Below, piece after piece: positions 10,901-20,485 of a stretch of 64,000 nt of DNA (within the stretch, counting starts at the first letter, position 1; each line of letters starts with the position of its first letter). This DNA comes from Apodospora peruviana (taxonomy: Eukaryota > Ascomycota > Sordariomycetes > Sordariales > Lasiosphaeriaceae): contig JAUEDM010000003.1 in the NCBI GenBank assembly GCA_033439685.1, positions 1,208,001 through 1,272,000 on the forward strand. Reading direction: 5' to 3'. The position numbers and the translations under genes were made by a program. Below the pieces are notes generated by a model. It did not search any database and had not been told where the DNA came from. It saw only the letters and a program-made list of their open reading frames with translations.

Positions 10901-11395
10901 GAGCCGTTCGGCCCTGTTAACGAAGGTTGCTCACTCCGCCTGCTCGGCAACCTGTTCGAGACCGGGTGGGGACTGCGCCCGGGCGGCAGGGACGGCTCGG
11001 AGATGAAATACTACCTCAGCCACCTGGTCGGCACGCAACAGCTCGACACGGAAGAGGATTCCGGGCGCGTGGTCTTCTCCCCTGACTGCAATATTATGAA
11101 GCCAGGTCCGTCGCAGATTCGGCCGGGCGATAGTCTTTATGTGTTTCCGCTGCTTACGCAGCAGGTTAAATATGCGCGATTTATGATGGAGGCGGCCAAG
11201 GCTGTTGACGAGTCGCGCTCGACGAGCTGTCTTGTTCTTAGAGCGGTTGGTGGTGGTGGTGGTGATCGGAAGGACGTGTTTGCTGGTATTAAGACCCTTG
11301 AGCGTGTTGGGTTTACAGAGTATGTCAATTTTAAGAAGGGCGTGCGGAATGTTGACACGAACCGTTATGTAGAGAGGGAGTTCTATCTTGTTTAA
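7958..11395 (+). CDS. Triple cyanovirin-N (CVNH) lectin fused to a HET domain
   Basis: Predicted two-exon gene: 7958-8964 and 9055-11395, 1,115 residues. The N-terminal 336 residues hold six half-repeats of the CVNH lectin fold, read as three tandem domains (about 13-90, 116-212, 234-336). Examples are CRNLRLIDKWLLAAQC and the domain endings LDKCLGHDNGAI and ITVKDGRLAL. The intron 8965-9054 has donor gtgagt, branch site cactaac at 9024-9030 followed by a pyrimidine tract, and aag at 9052-9054, the first AG after the branch. It is 90 bases and phase-compatible; without splicing, TGA 8966-8968 ends the lectin. The second part has a CxxC motif (DCPGCRELF) and the HET motifs YACLSYRWGG (about 573), LWIAALCIQQD (628-638) and TRAWGLQERWLSPRVLHF (about 728). 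The usual Asp of the second motif is Ala631. HET domains trigger incompatibility cell death; CVNH binds high-mannose glycans. No signal peptide is seen. It could instead be two genes, but the HET part then lacks a suitable ATG. Confidence 0.7.
8974..9002. repeat. C18-A-C10 homopolymer tract inside the CVNH-HET intron
   Basis: Eighteen C residues, one A, then ten C residues lie just after the gtgagt donor. The minus strand carries long G runs that could form quadruplex structure. The tract is upstream of the branch site, so length changes would be removed by splicing but would shift the frame of any unspliced read-through. Confidence 0.9.
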
Positions 11396-11592
11396 GAGGC
11401 TGGACTGTACACGTACATATACCTGCCAGTCAAAGGGGGGAGGACTGCTTTTTTCGACGGCTTGGTTGAAACAAAAGCTGAAGGGCGTTGTAGCCCAAGA
11501 GTCATGGCATGCCATTCATAATGTAGTGGGACCATTTTGAACTACTAGTATCAGATATATCTTCTGGCCTACCCCTGCGCCAGACCGTGACT

Positions 11593-13301
11593 CTATTCAA
11601 GTTCTTGGGCCTGGCGGGTCTGAACAACGACCTCAACCTTTTGCAGTCCTTGATGTTGAATATACCGCGGATGGACAGCTATAATAGTTCCATCAACTTC
11701 GACTCTGCTATCCATCTCAATATTGTCTTTCCAACCTTCTTCCGAAATCAGGGTCTCTAAGGTCGTCCAGGAAAGGGCAAGTCCGGTAAATACAGAAAGC
11801 TTCTGGACCGGAAGAAGGCTCCGAGAAATCCCACAAACAATATAGAGACTCGGAGCCGGGGATCCAATCCCGGTCAGAGCTGTGGTCAGTATTTTCCAGT
11901 AACCTTTGAAGGAAGACATTGATGGCCCGGTGGTAATGAACTCCATATTAGCAACATCCCAGCGGTCTGCTGGGCGAGTTTCTTGCAGAATCCCCCGCAA
12001 ATCGGTCTTTTGCACACCGTATATAACAAGTTGCATGGCCCAATGATGCGATACATCCAGTTGGTTGGCCAAGGGTCCGGGAAACTCAGAAACAATGTAT
12101 GCCTCTGCGGGCTTTAACGTAATACCGTGGTAGGGCCTCAACTCTTCCTTGGGTCGGCGAAGCCTGGTATATAAGCCAGGACCAACCTTCCATAGCAACA
12201 AAGCGTAAATATCATCTTGCGCATGCCCTGCATAGCCTACGAGAATCATGTAGATATTATTGTTTTGATCGACTCGAAGTGCAATTTCCGGGAAGTGTAA
12301 GCCCTTATTGGTTAGGGCAAAGTGCGACGTAGGAAAAAACGGCAACGGTTCGAGGTTCTCATAGCCCGCAAATCGTGACGGCGATGGAGCAAACAGCTGT
12401 CTCCAATACCGCTGTCGACCGGGTTTCAGCCTTGCAGGATGGTTTTCATAGCGTTCGACATCAGAGCCGTCGCTGGCGAAGTCATCATGGGACTCGTCGA
12501 GAAACTCCTGGTCGTAGTGCACGCCTTGCTTTAACAGCAGAGCGCCCCAGCAGAAGATGGAAAGGTCACCGGAGCGCTTGATGATCTCTTCCTGAAGCCT
12601 CAGGAAAGCTCGGCGGCCTTCCCCGTAGAGCATCGGCATGTTGCGCCGAAGATGCCAAGGAGACAGTAGGCCGCATCCTCCGTTCTCGTGGTCGTCCTCC
12701 GGGCGGCCCAAGACATTTTACGCCCTACGGCGTAATTTTGCAGGTGTTTTCTGTGCGCCAGAGCGTTCTCGTCAATCTTGGTGATGGCAGCGATGTGAGA
12801 TAGGAGCATGCGCTTGGTGCCGACGCACTGCCATCGACTGTTGTGAAATTCTATCTTGGATGGTGCTATAAGCTCTTGCAAACACCAACCGCGGGTGAAC
12901 CAACGGCAGTTGCCCAGGGCGGTCCTATCGGTACCAACCGGACCTTCCAACAAATCGTCCAAGTAAGCAAAACAAACGGCTGCCTTCTTATACCATTTGA
13001 ACATGCTGTTGATGGCTTCGCTCAGCTCGGCGCTGCTGCTTTTGTCGATACAGCATGTGTCGACCCATGCCCAGCCAAGACAATGGTGTTGTACGGCTAT
13101 CTGGCACGTCTTCAGGATCTTGTTGTATCCTGACTTGTGTCTCGCCGGATGGTTGGGGTCATCTGCAATCGCCTGCAGTTCTAGAAGCGAGACTTCTTCG
13201 TCCTCAACCCAAGTGTGAGAGAGAATGGCGTATGGGGGAGTGGATCGTCCGACGAAGGTCTTCATCTGGAGGCTTGTGGTGTTGATCAAGCGGATGGACA
13301 T
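11593..13301 (-). pseudogene. HET-domain gene (HET-E type) broken by one frameshift
   Basis: The start MSIRLINTTSLQMKTF, then PPYAILSHTW, is the classic N-terminus of HET-E/NWD-type incompatibility proteins. It continues with WAWVDTCCIDKSSSAELSEAI, WFTRGWCLQELIAP and RTEDAAYCLLGIFG. After GIFG the frame is lost: the expected continuation NMPMLYGEGRRAFLRLQ lies in the next frame, because the DNA reads ggc-gc-aac where one base is missing (plus-strand 12641-12645). The rest (to 11593, about 350 residues) is open and ends VVQTRQAQELE. Without the break the protein would be about 570 residues with no C-terminal NACHT or WD repeats. No intron borders bridge the break. The gene is probably inactivated, or yields a truncated HET domain of 233 residues. 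Confidence 0.8.
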
Positions 13302-13622
13302 CTTGTTAGAGTCTGCGCTCTGTGTTTACTTTGCCGATGAAGATAAGGGGTGTAGATTGAGAATGATACCTCTGAGAGATGGGAAGCGCTGTCGTTGGCA
13401 ATAAAGGGGTGAATCTGGTTGAAACTTGAACACACTTGAAAGCGGGGTTGGAGAACAATGGGAGTCCTGGACATGGCTGCCTGCAGGATGGAAGTCCATA
13501 ATCCAAAACCCAACAATCGTACGTGCTGTCGAAGCCTGGGCATTCGTGGGGAAAGCAAGATAAAATATGTAACAAGCAAAATAAAAAGACAATGAACATT
13601 TAGGTCAAAGGTTCAAAAATAT
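13302..13622. other. Intergenic, no gene seen
   Basis: Spacer between the broken HET gene's ATG and the tRNA 3' end. It includes a T-run just past the tRNA on the minus strand (atatttttg), suitable as a Pol III terminator. Open frames in it are short and unconvincing. Confidence 0.5.
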
Positions 13623-13704
13623 CGACGTGGGCCTGATTTGAACAGACGCCTCCGAAGAGACATGATTTCGAGTCATGCGCATTAGACCACTCTGCCACCA
13701 CGCC
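13623..13704 (-). tRNA. tRNA-Ser (anticodon CGA)
   Basis: 82 bases, no intron. The acceptor stem pairs GGCGTGG with CCACGTC (one G-T pair), followed by discriminator G, which is typical of serine tRNAs. The D-arm region contains GGCAGAGTGG (A box). The anticodon arm is catga-ctCGAaa-tcatg, reading UCG codons. A long variable arm (tctcttcggaggc) marks a class II tRNA, and the T arm is gtctg-TTCAAAT-caggc (B box). A run of five T follows the 3' end. Two further copies of only its 5' part lie upstream in the same orientation. Confidence 0.93.
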
Positions 13705-13862
13705 GTTGATACAGGGATTGTTATTGGTTATTTTGTTGCGGTTGACATATTGATTGATGAACGACTTTGCTTTAGCTTCACCATATGACAAGTTGCACCA
13801 CCCACCCCGCCCACTTCAGGTACCTAAATGCTAAATGCACGTTCGTGACGTTAAGAGAATAA

Positions 13863-13978
13863 GCATTAGACCACTCTGCCACCACGCCATGAATACAGGG
13901 GTTGTTATTAGTTGTTTTGTTGTCGTTGGGATACTGAGTTATGAGCGGCATTGTCTTAGCTCCGCATGACAACTCCGC
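13863..13978 (-). repeat. Partial duplicate of tRNA-Ser 5' part plus about 90 bases of upstream flank
   Basis: The first 26 bases of the tRNA (acceptor 5' strand through D arm) are repeated exactly at 13863-13888. Diverged but alignable upstream DNA follows; compare tacagggattgttattgg with tacaggggttgttattag, and the shared ttagctt/ttagctc and atgacaa blocks. The copy stops just before the anticodon stem; no 3' half is present, so it cannot be a working tRNA. The source unit is 13679-13797. Confidence 0.85.
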
Positions 13979-14036
13979 ACGACGACATTTTCATCGCCAA
14001 CTTCCAAGATAGATGCAGCTTGAACAGAATATAATG

Positions 14037-14085
14037 GCATTAGACCACTCTGCCACCACGCCTTCTTGACCTTGTTTTAGCTTAT
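14037..14085 (-). repeat. Second 5'-part copy of tRNA-Ser with shrunken flank
   Basis: The same 26 bases occur again without mismatch at 14037-14062, ending at the same internal tRNA position. The flank is reduced: after the tRNA 5' end it reads ttcttgaccttgttttagct, which matches the distal part of the flank in the other two units, so about 60 bases seem deleted. It retains an A box but no B box. Confidence 0.75.
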
Positions 14086-14270
14086 CCAGGGGTGTCGCGT
14101 GGAGACGGGCGGGATCGAGGGTTGCAGCTATGGCGCTCGGTTAGGGGTTACCATACCAAACCAAACCCACACCACATCCAACACCGTGACATCCAACTGC
14201 CAAGAAACTTCACTGTATCTATATTTACCTACCTAAATGGCTCTCTAGCTAACCATTCAATACGATCAAA

Positions 14271-16405
14271 CTAAACAGTCATATAATAGTACCTCGTCGC
14301 GACATCATACTCCATCAGCACCTCGGCGTCCATATCCTCCACATCAACAACAACCTGCCGCCACAGCCCGACCGTGTACGACCCCTGCATCACACCAGGC
14401 GAGACCATCGCGCACAGAAACCTGCCCTTGCCCTGTGTCTCATTCTCGTTATTGGAGTCTGCAGGAGGCGGTTTGTTGACCTGTTGCCCCTGGATGTCGC
14501 GCACGCGCTCACCAACAGCCCACGCGGGACACAGGACCACAAACAGGTACCCCCCAACTTCACTGGTGGCCTGGCCGACGGTCGAGTACCCGCGCCCGGT
14601 CTTGGTGCAGCGCACCACCATCCCGGGTCGGATGCGATCCTTGAACGGGATGCTGGCTGCGGGCGGGTCGTCTTCGATGTCTTCGCTACTGTCCATCCTT
14701 TCGACTCTCGACATTATCTTCTGTTCCGCTGTCATTTCTGATGAGCCTGCTCCAGTAGTAGATTTTGATTGTTTGCTAGCGGCGGTGGTATTCGTAGCGG
14801 TTGTCCTGTGTGACGAGTCAAAGTGCAGCCGCCAGAACTTGGACTGGAAGGCCTGCGCCTGCTCGGGCGAGATGCCGACGGTCTTGAGGCAGCGCGACAG
14901 AAACTCTGGGACAGGAAGACGCAGAAGCTGCGCGCCGGTTTCGAAGGGCGCGAGGGTGGCCGAGGATATAGGCGGTATTCCGGACTTTTTCCTTTACGTT
15001 AACACACGTTTACAAGTACCCATGGTAGGATCGACGGATGATACTCACATTTTTGTCAATCCAACCCCTAAGCTGCGCATTATCCCAACTCGAGGGAACG
15101 GCAGGATCATACTTGACCGGCCCTGTCTGAGGTACCGCAACCCGCAACAGCTCGGCGAAGCGCAGCGTGTTCTTGCTCGGCCCGACGTCCGCCGCGCACG
15201 GGTTCACACAGGCCACGACGACGGTCTTGCAGCTCCGCGAGCTGGCCGGGTCAAAGACGTGCTTGAGCGTCTTGGTCAGCGCGCTCTGGCGGAACGGGAT
15301 GTAAGTTTTTTTGGTGGTCGCTTTCCCTCCAGTGCCGCCGGCCACGGAGTCGGCGTTGTCGAGCAGAGAACGGCCGCGAATGCAGTCTTTGAGAACAGAA
15401 AGGCTCGTGTTGATCTCCCTGGCCTCCTTCATGCGACTTGCCGTGTGCAGGTCTTTGTCGCGGGCGGCTTCGGAGCCGGCGAGGTCGACAAGAAACAGAA
15501 GGCCGTCGTCGGCGGTCGGGACGGCAGGGTTCTCGATGCGGATACGGCAGATGGCGTGCGAGCGGGAGGATGTGTCGTTCTTTTTGGTCGCTTCCGTCCG
15601 GCGGAGGGTGGCTGCCGTGTCGATGAGCTCGAGCATGGAGTCCTTGTTGGTGACGTGGTGTTCGACCGCACCAGCCAGCTGGGTGTTGCCGAATGAGTCT
15701 TCTAGGATGGAGATTTGCTTGCGGGAGTTGAGGAGGTCTGTTATCTTGTTAATGATTTGATCTGACCGAATCATAAAGCGGCTGTGACATACCGTATGCC
15801 GTCTGCCCAGCAAGCTCGACAATGCAAGTGTGAATTTTTCTCCCTCCTTCCAGAGAGCCATCCATAAGACTCTCAGCGACGTGTCGTTCCAGACCACTGA
15901 CCGTGTACGTCTTGCCTGAACCGGTCTGCCCGTAGGCAAACATAGTGCCGACGCCTCCGGACCATGCCCAGGGAACAAGATGCTGCAATACGGTGTCGTA
16001 GATCTGAGCTGTGCTGGTATCGGGCCCAAAAACTTTGTCAACCGTGTAATCCTTTGACTGTTTCCCGTTAGTGTTGGCCCCAATATGATGATATGGCAGT
16101 TACGTTGACTAGGCGGCGGCTAGACTTGCATTGATTGTAGGTAGCCCCCTGACCGGCCTCCTCAGTTCATGCACATCCACCGTGCTCGTATTTCCTCGCG
16201 GGATCACGCCGGCCGGAAATCCCTGAGCGATCTCATCCTCCAGCAAGGGCCGGATGCGGGCGCAGACGGTGATGTCGCCGCTGACCGAAGTCGTCTCATT
16301 GCTTCCTGTGGTGCCCTTCTTGGGATCCGACGGCTTGAACGCCTTGACCAGAGAGACATACCGTTTGGTATTCTCGATGAGAAATTGCTCCATTCCTTCT
16401 GGCAT
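14271..16405 (-). CDS. Kinesin motor protein (possibly kinesin-13/KIF2-like)
   Basis: Microtubule motor or depolymerase, 647 residues in four exons: 16130-16405, 15793-16057, 15049-15737, 14271-14984. The motor starts near residue 45 (ITVCARIRPLLEDE). Nucleotide-binding marks: P-loop AYGQTGSGKT about 131-140, switch I NDTSSRSHAI about 235, switch II LVDLAGSE about 264-271, and the late-motor segment QSALTKTLKHVFDP. The short N-terminal non-motor part and the extended C-terminal tail (SGIPPISSATLAPFETG onward) fit a kinesin-13-like layout, but the class assignment is tentative. Intron 1 (16058-16129) needs a GC donor (gcaagt) with a CTAAC branch and cag acceptor. The acceptor of intron 3 is the aaaaag ending at 14985. 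No damage is seen, unlike the neighbouring HET gene. An extra 5' exon is possible because aag precedes the ATG. Confidence 0.88.
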
Positions 16406-16982
16406 CTTGGTAATTGGTCAGTGTGAAATGATAATGGTTGATTGATAGTTTGTCGACCGCGCAGTTTGTTCTTATTAATATTTGTTTTCACTTGGGTTGT
16501 CTCCGTTAAATAGAAAACGACATCAATGGGTCAAAGATTCCAAGGCAATGTGTTCCATCGCCAAGAAGGCCCAAACGGCGTTGCTCGCTGCCTAAGGTGC
16601 AAAACCACAACATAATATTGATCGCTCCTGGTAACCAGGCAACAATAAAATGGAATCTTTGCTGCCTTGAATTCGTGTGGTCCAACTTGTTTGGGTTGAG
16701 CCAATAGCCGCCCTTTAAGTGATAGGCACTGAGCCTCCCACTGCGACGGACTCCCCAATTCCCTCAATATCGCGGATAACTCGGAAACTATCAGAGGATA
16801 CAATCTTATGTAGACCTTAGGCTACACTGGAATCTACGTACAGTTGAGGAAAATCGACAGTTCATCTTCCATCAAAAACTTCTGCCTGGTTCCTCGCAAA
16901 GTGTAATCCGTGTCAAGGTCCCAGGCATCCAGGCTCACACTGTCCCATCCCTTCCACTTTCCCCTTATCACAGGGACGCCAT
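16406..16982. other. Intergenic, no gene seen
   Basis: 577 bases between the kinesin ATG and the stop of the intact HET gene; AT-richer near the kinesin start. No supported gene. Confidence 0.5.
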
Positions 16983-19007
16983 CTAAAAGATCTCAAAAAC
17001 CTCGTGTGCAGGCTCAGTCTCGAGAAACTCTCCGTGCATAATGCCATCGACGTAGGCATCTCCTTGAAGCGCGAACCCGCTGCCATCGCTCGGTCGTAGG
17101 ACCATTGGTGTTGGTACACCCCATAGTAGGACCACAACATCACCGGCTCGGACAGATTCATGTCCGAGGCCGAACATCCCTTTAACCGTCTTGAAGAATG
17201 TTCTTGACCGACAAGGCAACCTCTTTTTCCAGTCCCGCGCCACGATTTCAACCCGATCCTCAAGCTTGTCCACCTTCTCAAGATAGTCACTATATGGCCC
17301 TAGCCAGTAGAACTCTGCTTCATCCTCGGTCAGGTTGGCAGCATCGATATGGACTCCGCGCATGATCTTCCGAACCAGCGCCGATTGCTGTTCATTATTC
17401 CACCAAAGGGGACCAAACCGTCTCCCGGGATCCATCGCCGTAATCGTTCGCCACACGTATTCTTCTCCTGGTCCTGATTCGGTACCTAGACCAACGAACT
17501 TGAAAATGGATGCCAGCCATTCGTTCTCGTTTCTGATTCTACTGTCCGCAGGCCACTCCGTAACCGTCCATTCAGCTGGCGTCATTACCTCGGTTATGAC
17601 ATCTACCCGGCAGCCCGAGCAGCGTAGTAACAGGACATCCTCGGGATTCTCGTCAAGATTATCTGGTTGCAGCAAAGTGCCGGCAGCTGCAGCGTCGAAT
17701 CTAGCCAAGCCAAGAGGAAACGGTTCAATCCCGTACTTTCCAATGGCTACCCAGTCGGGGACCCATGTGGGAAAGTTCCCTGACAGGTCCTTCTTGGGAA
17801 AGCTGCAGTTCAAGTTGAAACGTTGATGCACACCTGGCCGTTCGGGATCCTCCGTCATGCTGGCTCGGAGCAAGGCTTTAGTAAACAAGGCCAGTACCTC
17901 CGCAGCCGTCTTGTGGTAGTCGGCGTGCATTCCCAATTTCTGTTCCGCAGAGACCACCCCGAGCAAGCCAAACACAAGGTCCCGGGGATCAGACGCCGTA
18001 TAGTGATACCGGCGCGGTGCGCTGAAGGTCTCGAGCAGAATGTCGCTCAGCCGTATGGTGCAGGTCGCACCTTGGCGACGGTAGCGCTCACGTATTAACA
18101 TGGCCTTGGAGGGAAAGAGAGCCCCGTGCAAGAAACCTCGCAGAGAATTGGATTTCCATTTGGGGAATAGCTCGTAGGGCTCTGTCTGCACGCAGTAGAA
18201 TATTGCCGTGAGTGTTGCGTCAAATTCGTCAAGCGTCACGCTCTTTTCACCGCAGAAGATTAACCCCTGTCTCGCCAGAGTGATCTCTTGTACGATCCAG
18301 ACGCGATGCCAATAGTCCCTCCGCAGGATATCCTGCAGCCCGGCCGTCAGCGAGTCTGGGGCGCGCCTTTTATCTGGTGCTTCCATCAAGCCATCTTCAT
18401 GGAGGAGATCGTGGATGAGGTTGCCCAGCTCGGCAACACTTGCACACTCGTCGTGCTCGGACCGAGATCTTGCTCCGAGGTACTCGTGGAGCTTGGTGTT
18501 ATACCACATTGGCAGAGTATCGTGCTGTCTCGTTGACCGCAGGTCCATAGCACCGCACTGGACTGCTCTCGGACCGATACGGGCAATGAGGTCCATGGCT
18601 TTGTCAGTTGCCGTGGTACCGGGGCCGAGCCACACGTAGACGAGAGCGGCCTCGCGAAAGACGTCTCTCATCCGGTCGACAAGCCGGCTCTTTTCCTCGT
18701 CGTCTGCCTGGTGGATGCAGATGGCGTCAATCCAGAGCCACGAGTCTACCCCATTCTGGCGGAACTGGGCCAGGGCGGCGTGAAGATTTCGGCCGATGCG
18801 AAAACTCTCGCCGCTGATGATGATATCGACGGTGTCGGTAGCATCGCCCCATACATACGAGACTGCGGCGTAGGAGATGTCATGGCTCATGGACACGTGC
18901 TTGAGATCCAGCTCGATCTTGTCTTGCCTGGATTGAGGGTCTTTCTGGCGGAGGCGGACGAGTCTGAGCTCGCGGTTATCGGGATCGAGAGGTTGGTATG
19001 TGAACAT
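16983..19007 (-). CDS. HET-domain protein, intact
   Basis: Single-exon heterokaryon-incompatibility (HET) domain protein, 674 residues. The first in-frame ATG (19007) gives MFTYQPLDPDNRELRLVRL, the usual HET start; the frame is open 32 codons further but without ATG. HET motifs: YAAVSYVWGD about 47-56, LWIDAICIHQ about 91-100 with the conserved Asp present, then DRMRDVFREAALVYVWLGP. The C-terminal part has YWHRVWIVQEI and DPRDLVFGLLGV, typical of the family. HET proteins act as effectors or sensors of non-self recognition that can trigger cell death in fused hyphae. It is the only one of three HET genes here with neither a broken frame nor a changed second motif. Confidence 0.93.
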   Translation of the reverse strand: MFTYQPLDPDNRELRLVRLRQKDPQSRQDKIELDLKHVSMSHDISYAAVSYVWGDATDTVDIIISGESFRIGRNLHAALAQFRQNGVDSWLWIDAICIHQADDEEKSRLVDRMRDVFREAALVYVWLGPGTTATDKAMDLIARIGPRAVQCGAMDLRSTRQHDTLPMWYNTKLHEYLGARSRSEHDECASVAELGNLIHDLLHEDGLMEAPDKRRAPDSLTAGLQDILRRDYWHRVWIVQEITLARQGLIFCGEKSVTLDEFDATLTAIFYCVQTEPYELFPKWKSNSLRGFLHGALFPSKAMLIRERYRRQGATCTIRLSDILLETFSAPRRYHYTASDPRDLVFGLLGVVSAEQKLGMHADYHKTAAEVLALFTKALLRASMTEDPERPGVHQRFNLNCSFPKKDLSGNFPTWVPDWVAIGKYGIEPFPLGLARFDAAAAGTLLQPDNLDENPEDVLLLRCSGCRVDVITEVMTPAEWTVTEWPADSRIRNENEWLASIFKFVGLGTESGPGEEYVWRTITAMDPGRRFGPLWWNNEQQSALVRKIMRGVHIDAANLTEDEAEFYWLGPYSDYLEKVDKLEDRVEIVARDWKKRLPCRSRTFFKTVKGMFGLGHESVRAGDVVVLLWGVPTPMVLRPSDGSGFALQGDAYVDGIMHGEFLETEPAHEVFEIF

Positions 19008-19756
19008 GATGCGTGGCTGGGCAGGTAAGCAGTCGTCCACTAAGGGTTCAATTGTGAAGCTGTCTTTGGTCGTTGGTTCAGTGCTTGGGTGAGGCGCAGT
19101 CAACCAGCCGTGCAGCCATGCAGCTAGGAATTAGGTATATTATAGGCCAAGGCGCATGGTAGGTGGACATTGATATTCTATATATTGGCCATGATTGGGC
19201 TTGTTGGTAACTTGAAGTGACCAAGACGTGCAGTGACGGGAAAAAATCGGTCGCAACACCATTTTAATCCTTCACTGGTGCCTAGAGCAGGTGCCGAGGG
19301 TGCCTGATCCACCGTCTTTCCTTTCTGATCATCTTGGACATGAATAGTAGTTCTAGTTGCAACTCCATGATCCAATGTCGTCAATCAACAACCTACTCGT
19401 CCATTTTCTGTATCACAACGGAACAACCCTGAAAAAAAATTACCTCTGCCGGGTTTCAAAACCTCATCTTGCGATTTTACTTTGTGAGTGCGCTTGTGTC
19501 TTGAATACCATCATCAGGACGTCACTCGATTGCGTACCCGCAGGTTCTAAAGACGTTGAAGAGGTGCAGCAGTCTTGATTCATGTTTGAAATGACTATTA
19601 ATATTATAATTAGGTAGGTAGATATCTATCAAAACTACGCCTAGCAACCGAGAAAAGTCACGCATCACCAAACCCATCCCATTCTGCATCATATCATCTA
19701 CCGTACCACCCGCACCTCTAAATCTATCACTCCAAGTCTAAGTCTAGACCAATGAA
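19008..19756. other. Intergenic, no gene seen
   Basis: 749 bases between the HET ATG and the stop of the secreted-protein gene. It contains a taggtaggta motif at 19611-19620. No supported gene. Confidence 0.5.
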
Positions 19757-20485
19757 TCACCACTTACTCCAGTCAATAGCCTTGACATCCTCGTAGCACC
19801 CCACCCCCTCGTTGACGATATGCAGCTCCTCTTCTCCGGCAAGCGGCGGCAGCTCCGCGCATTGGGCGAGCAGGTTCATCCCAACACAGTTCTCGGGAAC
19901 GAGCGCACCGTATTCAATCCCGAACACGGCGTGCTGCGGTCGGCCGACAGTCGGATTTGGCTCATGGCAGACGATGAAACTGGCACCGAACGGCGAGAAA
20001 AGGCGCGCGTACGGGTCGCGCAGCCCGACGCCGATGCCCGAGCCGACTGTTCCTCTCCCGAAATTGAGGCCCACGTATATCCGCCCGTCTGACTCGGACT
20101 TGGTGAACTGGAGGCTTTGCGGGGTAGGCGGGTTGGTGCCGCCGCCGCCGGCGCCGGCGATGGGCGGCATTGCCACCGTCGTGGACTGGGACGAGATGTC
20201 TTGGCCTGTGCCGTTGATGAAGAAGACGGCGCCTGGTAGGGGGGTGTCAGCCCTCAAGATGGCGGCGTCGCGGCCCGCGCCTACGTGGACGCCCGCTAGG
20301 TACCAATGATTCACGGGGGCGTCGAAGAGGTCGGGCTTGGAGAGGTCGGTTATGTTGGCGACGAGGGTGAAGGCTTTGGCCATTTTTCGGGGAGGGTAGT
20401 CTAGGGGCGTCTTTTGGCGGGTTGTGAGGATCGGGGAGGCGTTTGTCCCCAAGAGGAGGGTGAGGAGGAGAGTTGCAGTGAGCAT
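19757..20485 (-). CDS. Small secreted protein of unknown function
   Basis: 242 residues from the ATG at 20485. The N-terminus MLTATLLLTLLLGTNAS is a clear signal peptide with probable cleavage near residues 17-20. The start was chosen there because the open frame upstream gives a non-signal, low-quality sequence. The mature protein begins around PILTTRQ and has conserved-looking blocks KAFTLVANITDL, HWYLAGVHVGAGRDAA and FIVCHEPNP, with two C-terminal cysteine pairs (ENCVG...AQCAEL; GVGCYED). This resembles a widespread class of secreted Sordariomycete proteins (DUF7907-like), but I cannot confirm membership. It could be a cell-wall protein or effector-like protein; function unknown. Confidence 0.82.
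   Translation of the reverse strand: MLTATLLLTLLLGTNASPILTTRQKTPLDYPPRKMAKAFTLVANITDLSKPDLFDAPVNHWYLAGVHVGAGRDAAILRADTPLPGAVFFINGTGQDISSQSTTVAMPPIAGAGGGGTNPPTPQSLQFTKSESDGRIYVGLNFGRGTVGSGIGVGLRDPYARLFSPFGASFIVCHEPNPTVGRPQHAVFGIEYGALVPENCVGMNLLAQCAELPPLAGEEELHIVNEGVGCYEDVKAIDWSKW

Noticed and set aside
13600..13972. Two short frames sharing a GVVAEWSNA peptide
   Set aside because: The shared peptide is the translated tRNA-Ser 5' region and its duplicate, not a protein repeat.
19007..19103. Longer N-terminus for the intact HET gene
   Set aside because: The extension begins at a TTG; the first ATG at 19007 gives the usual HET start.
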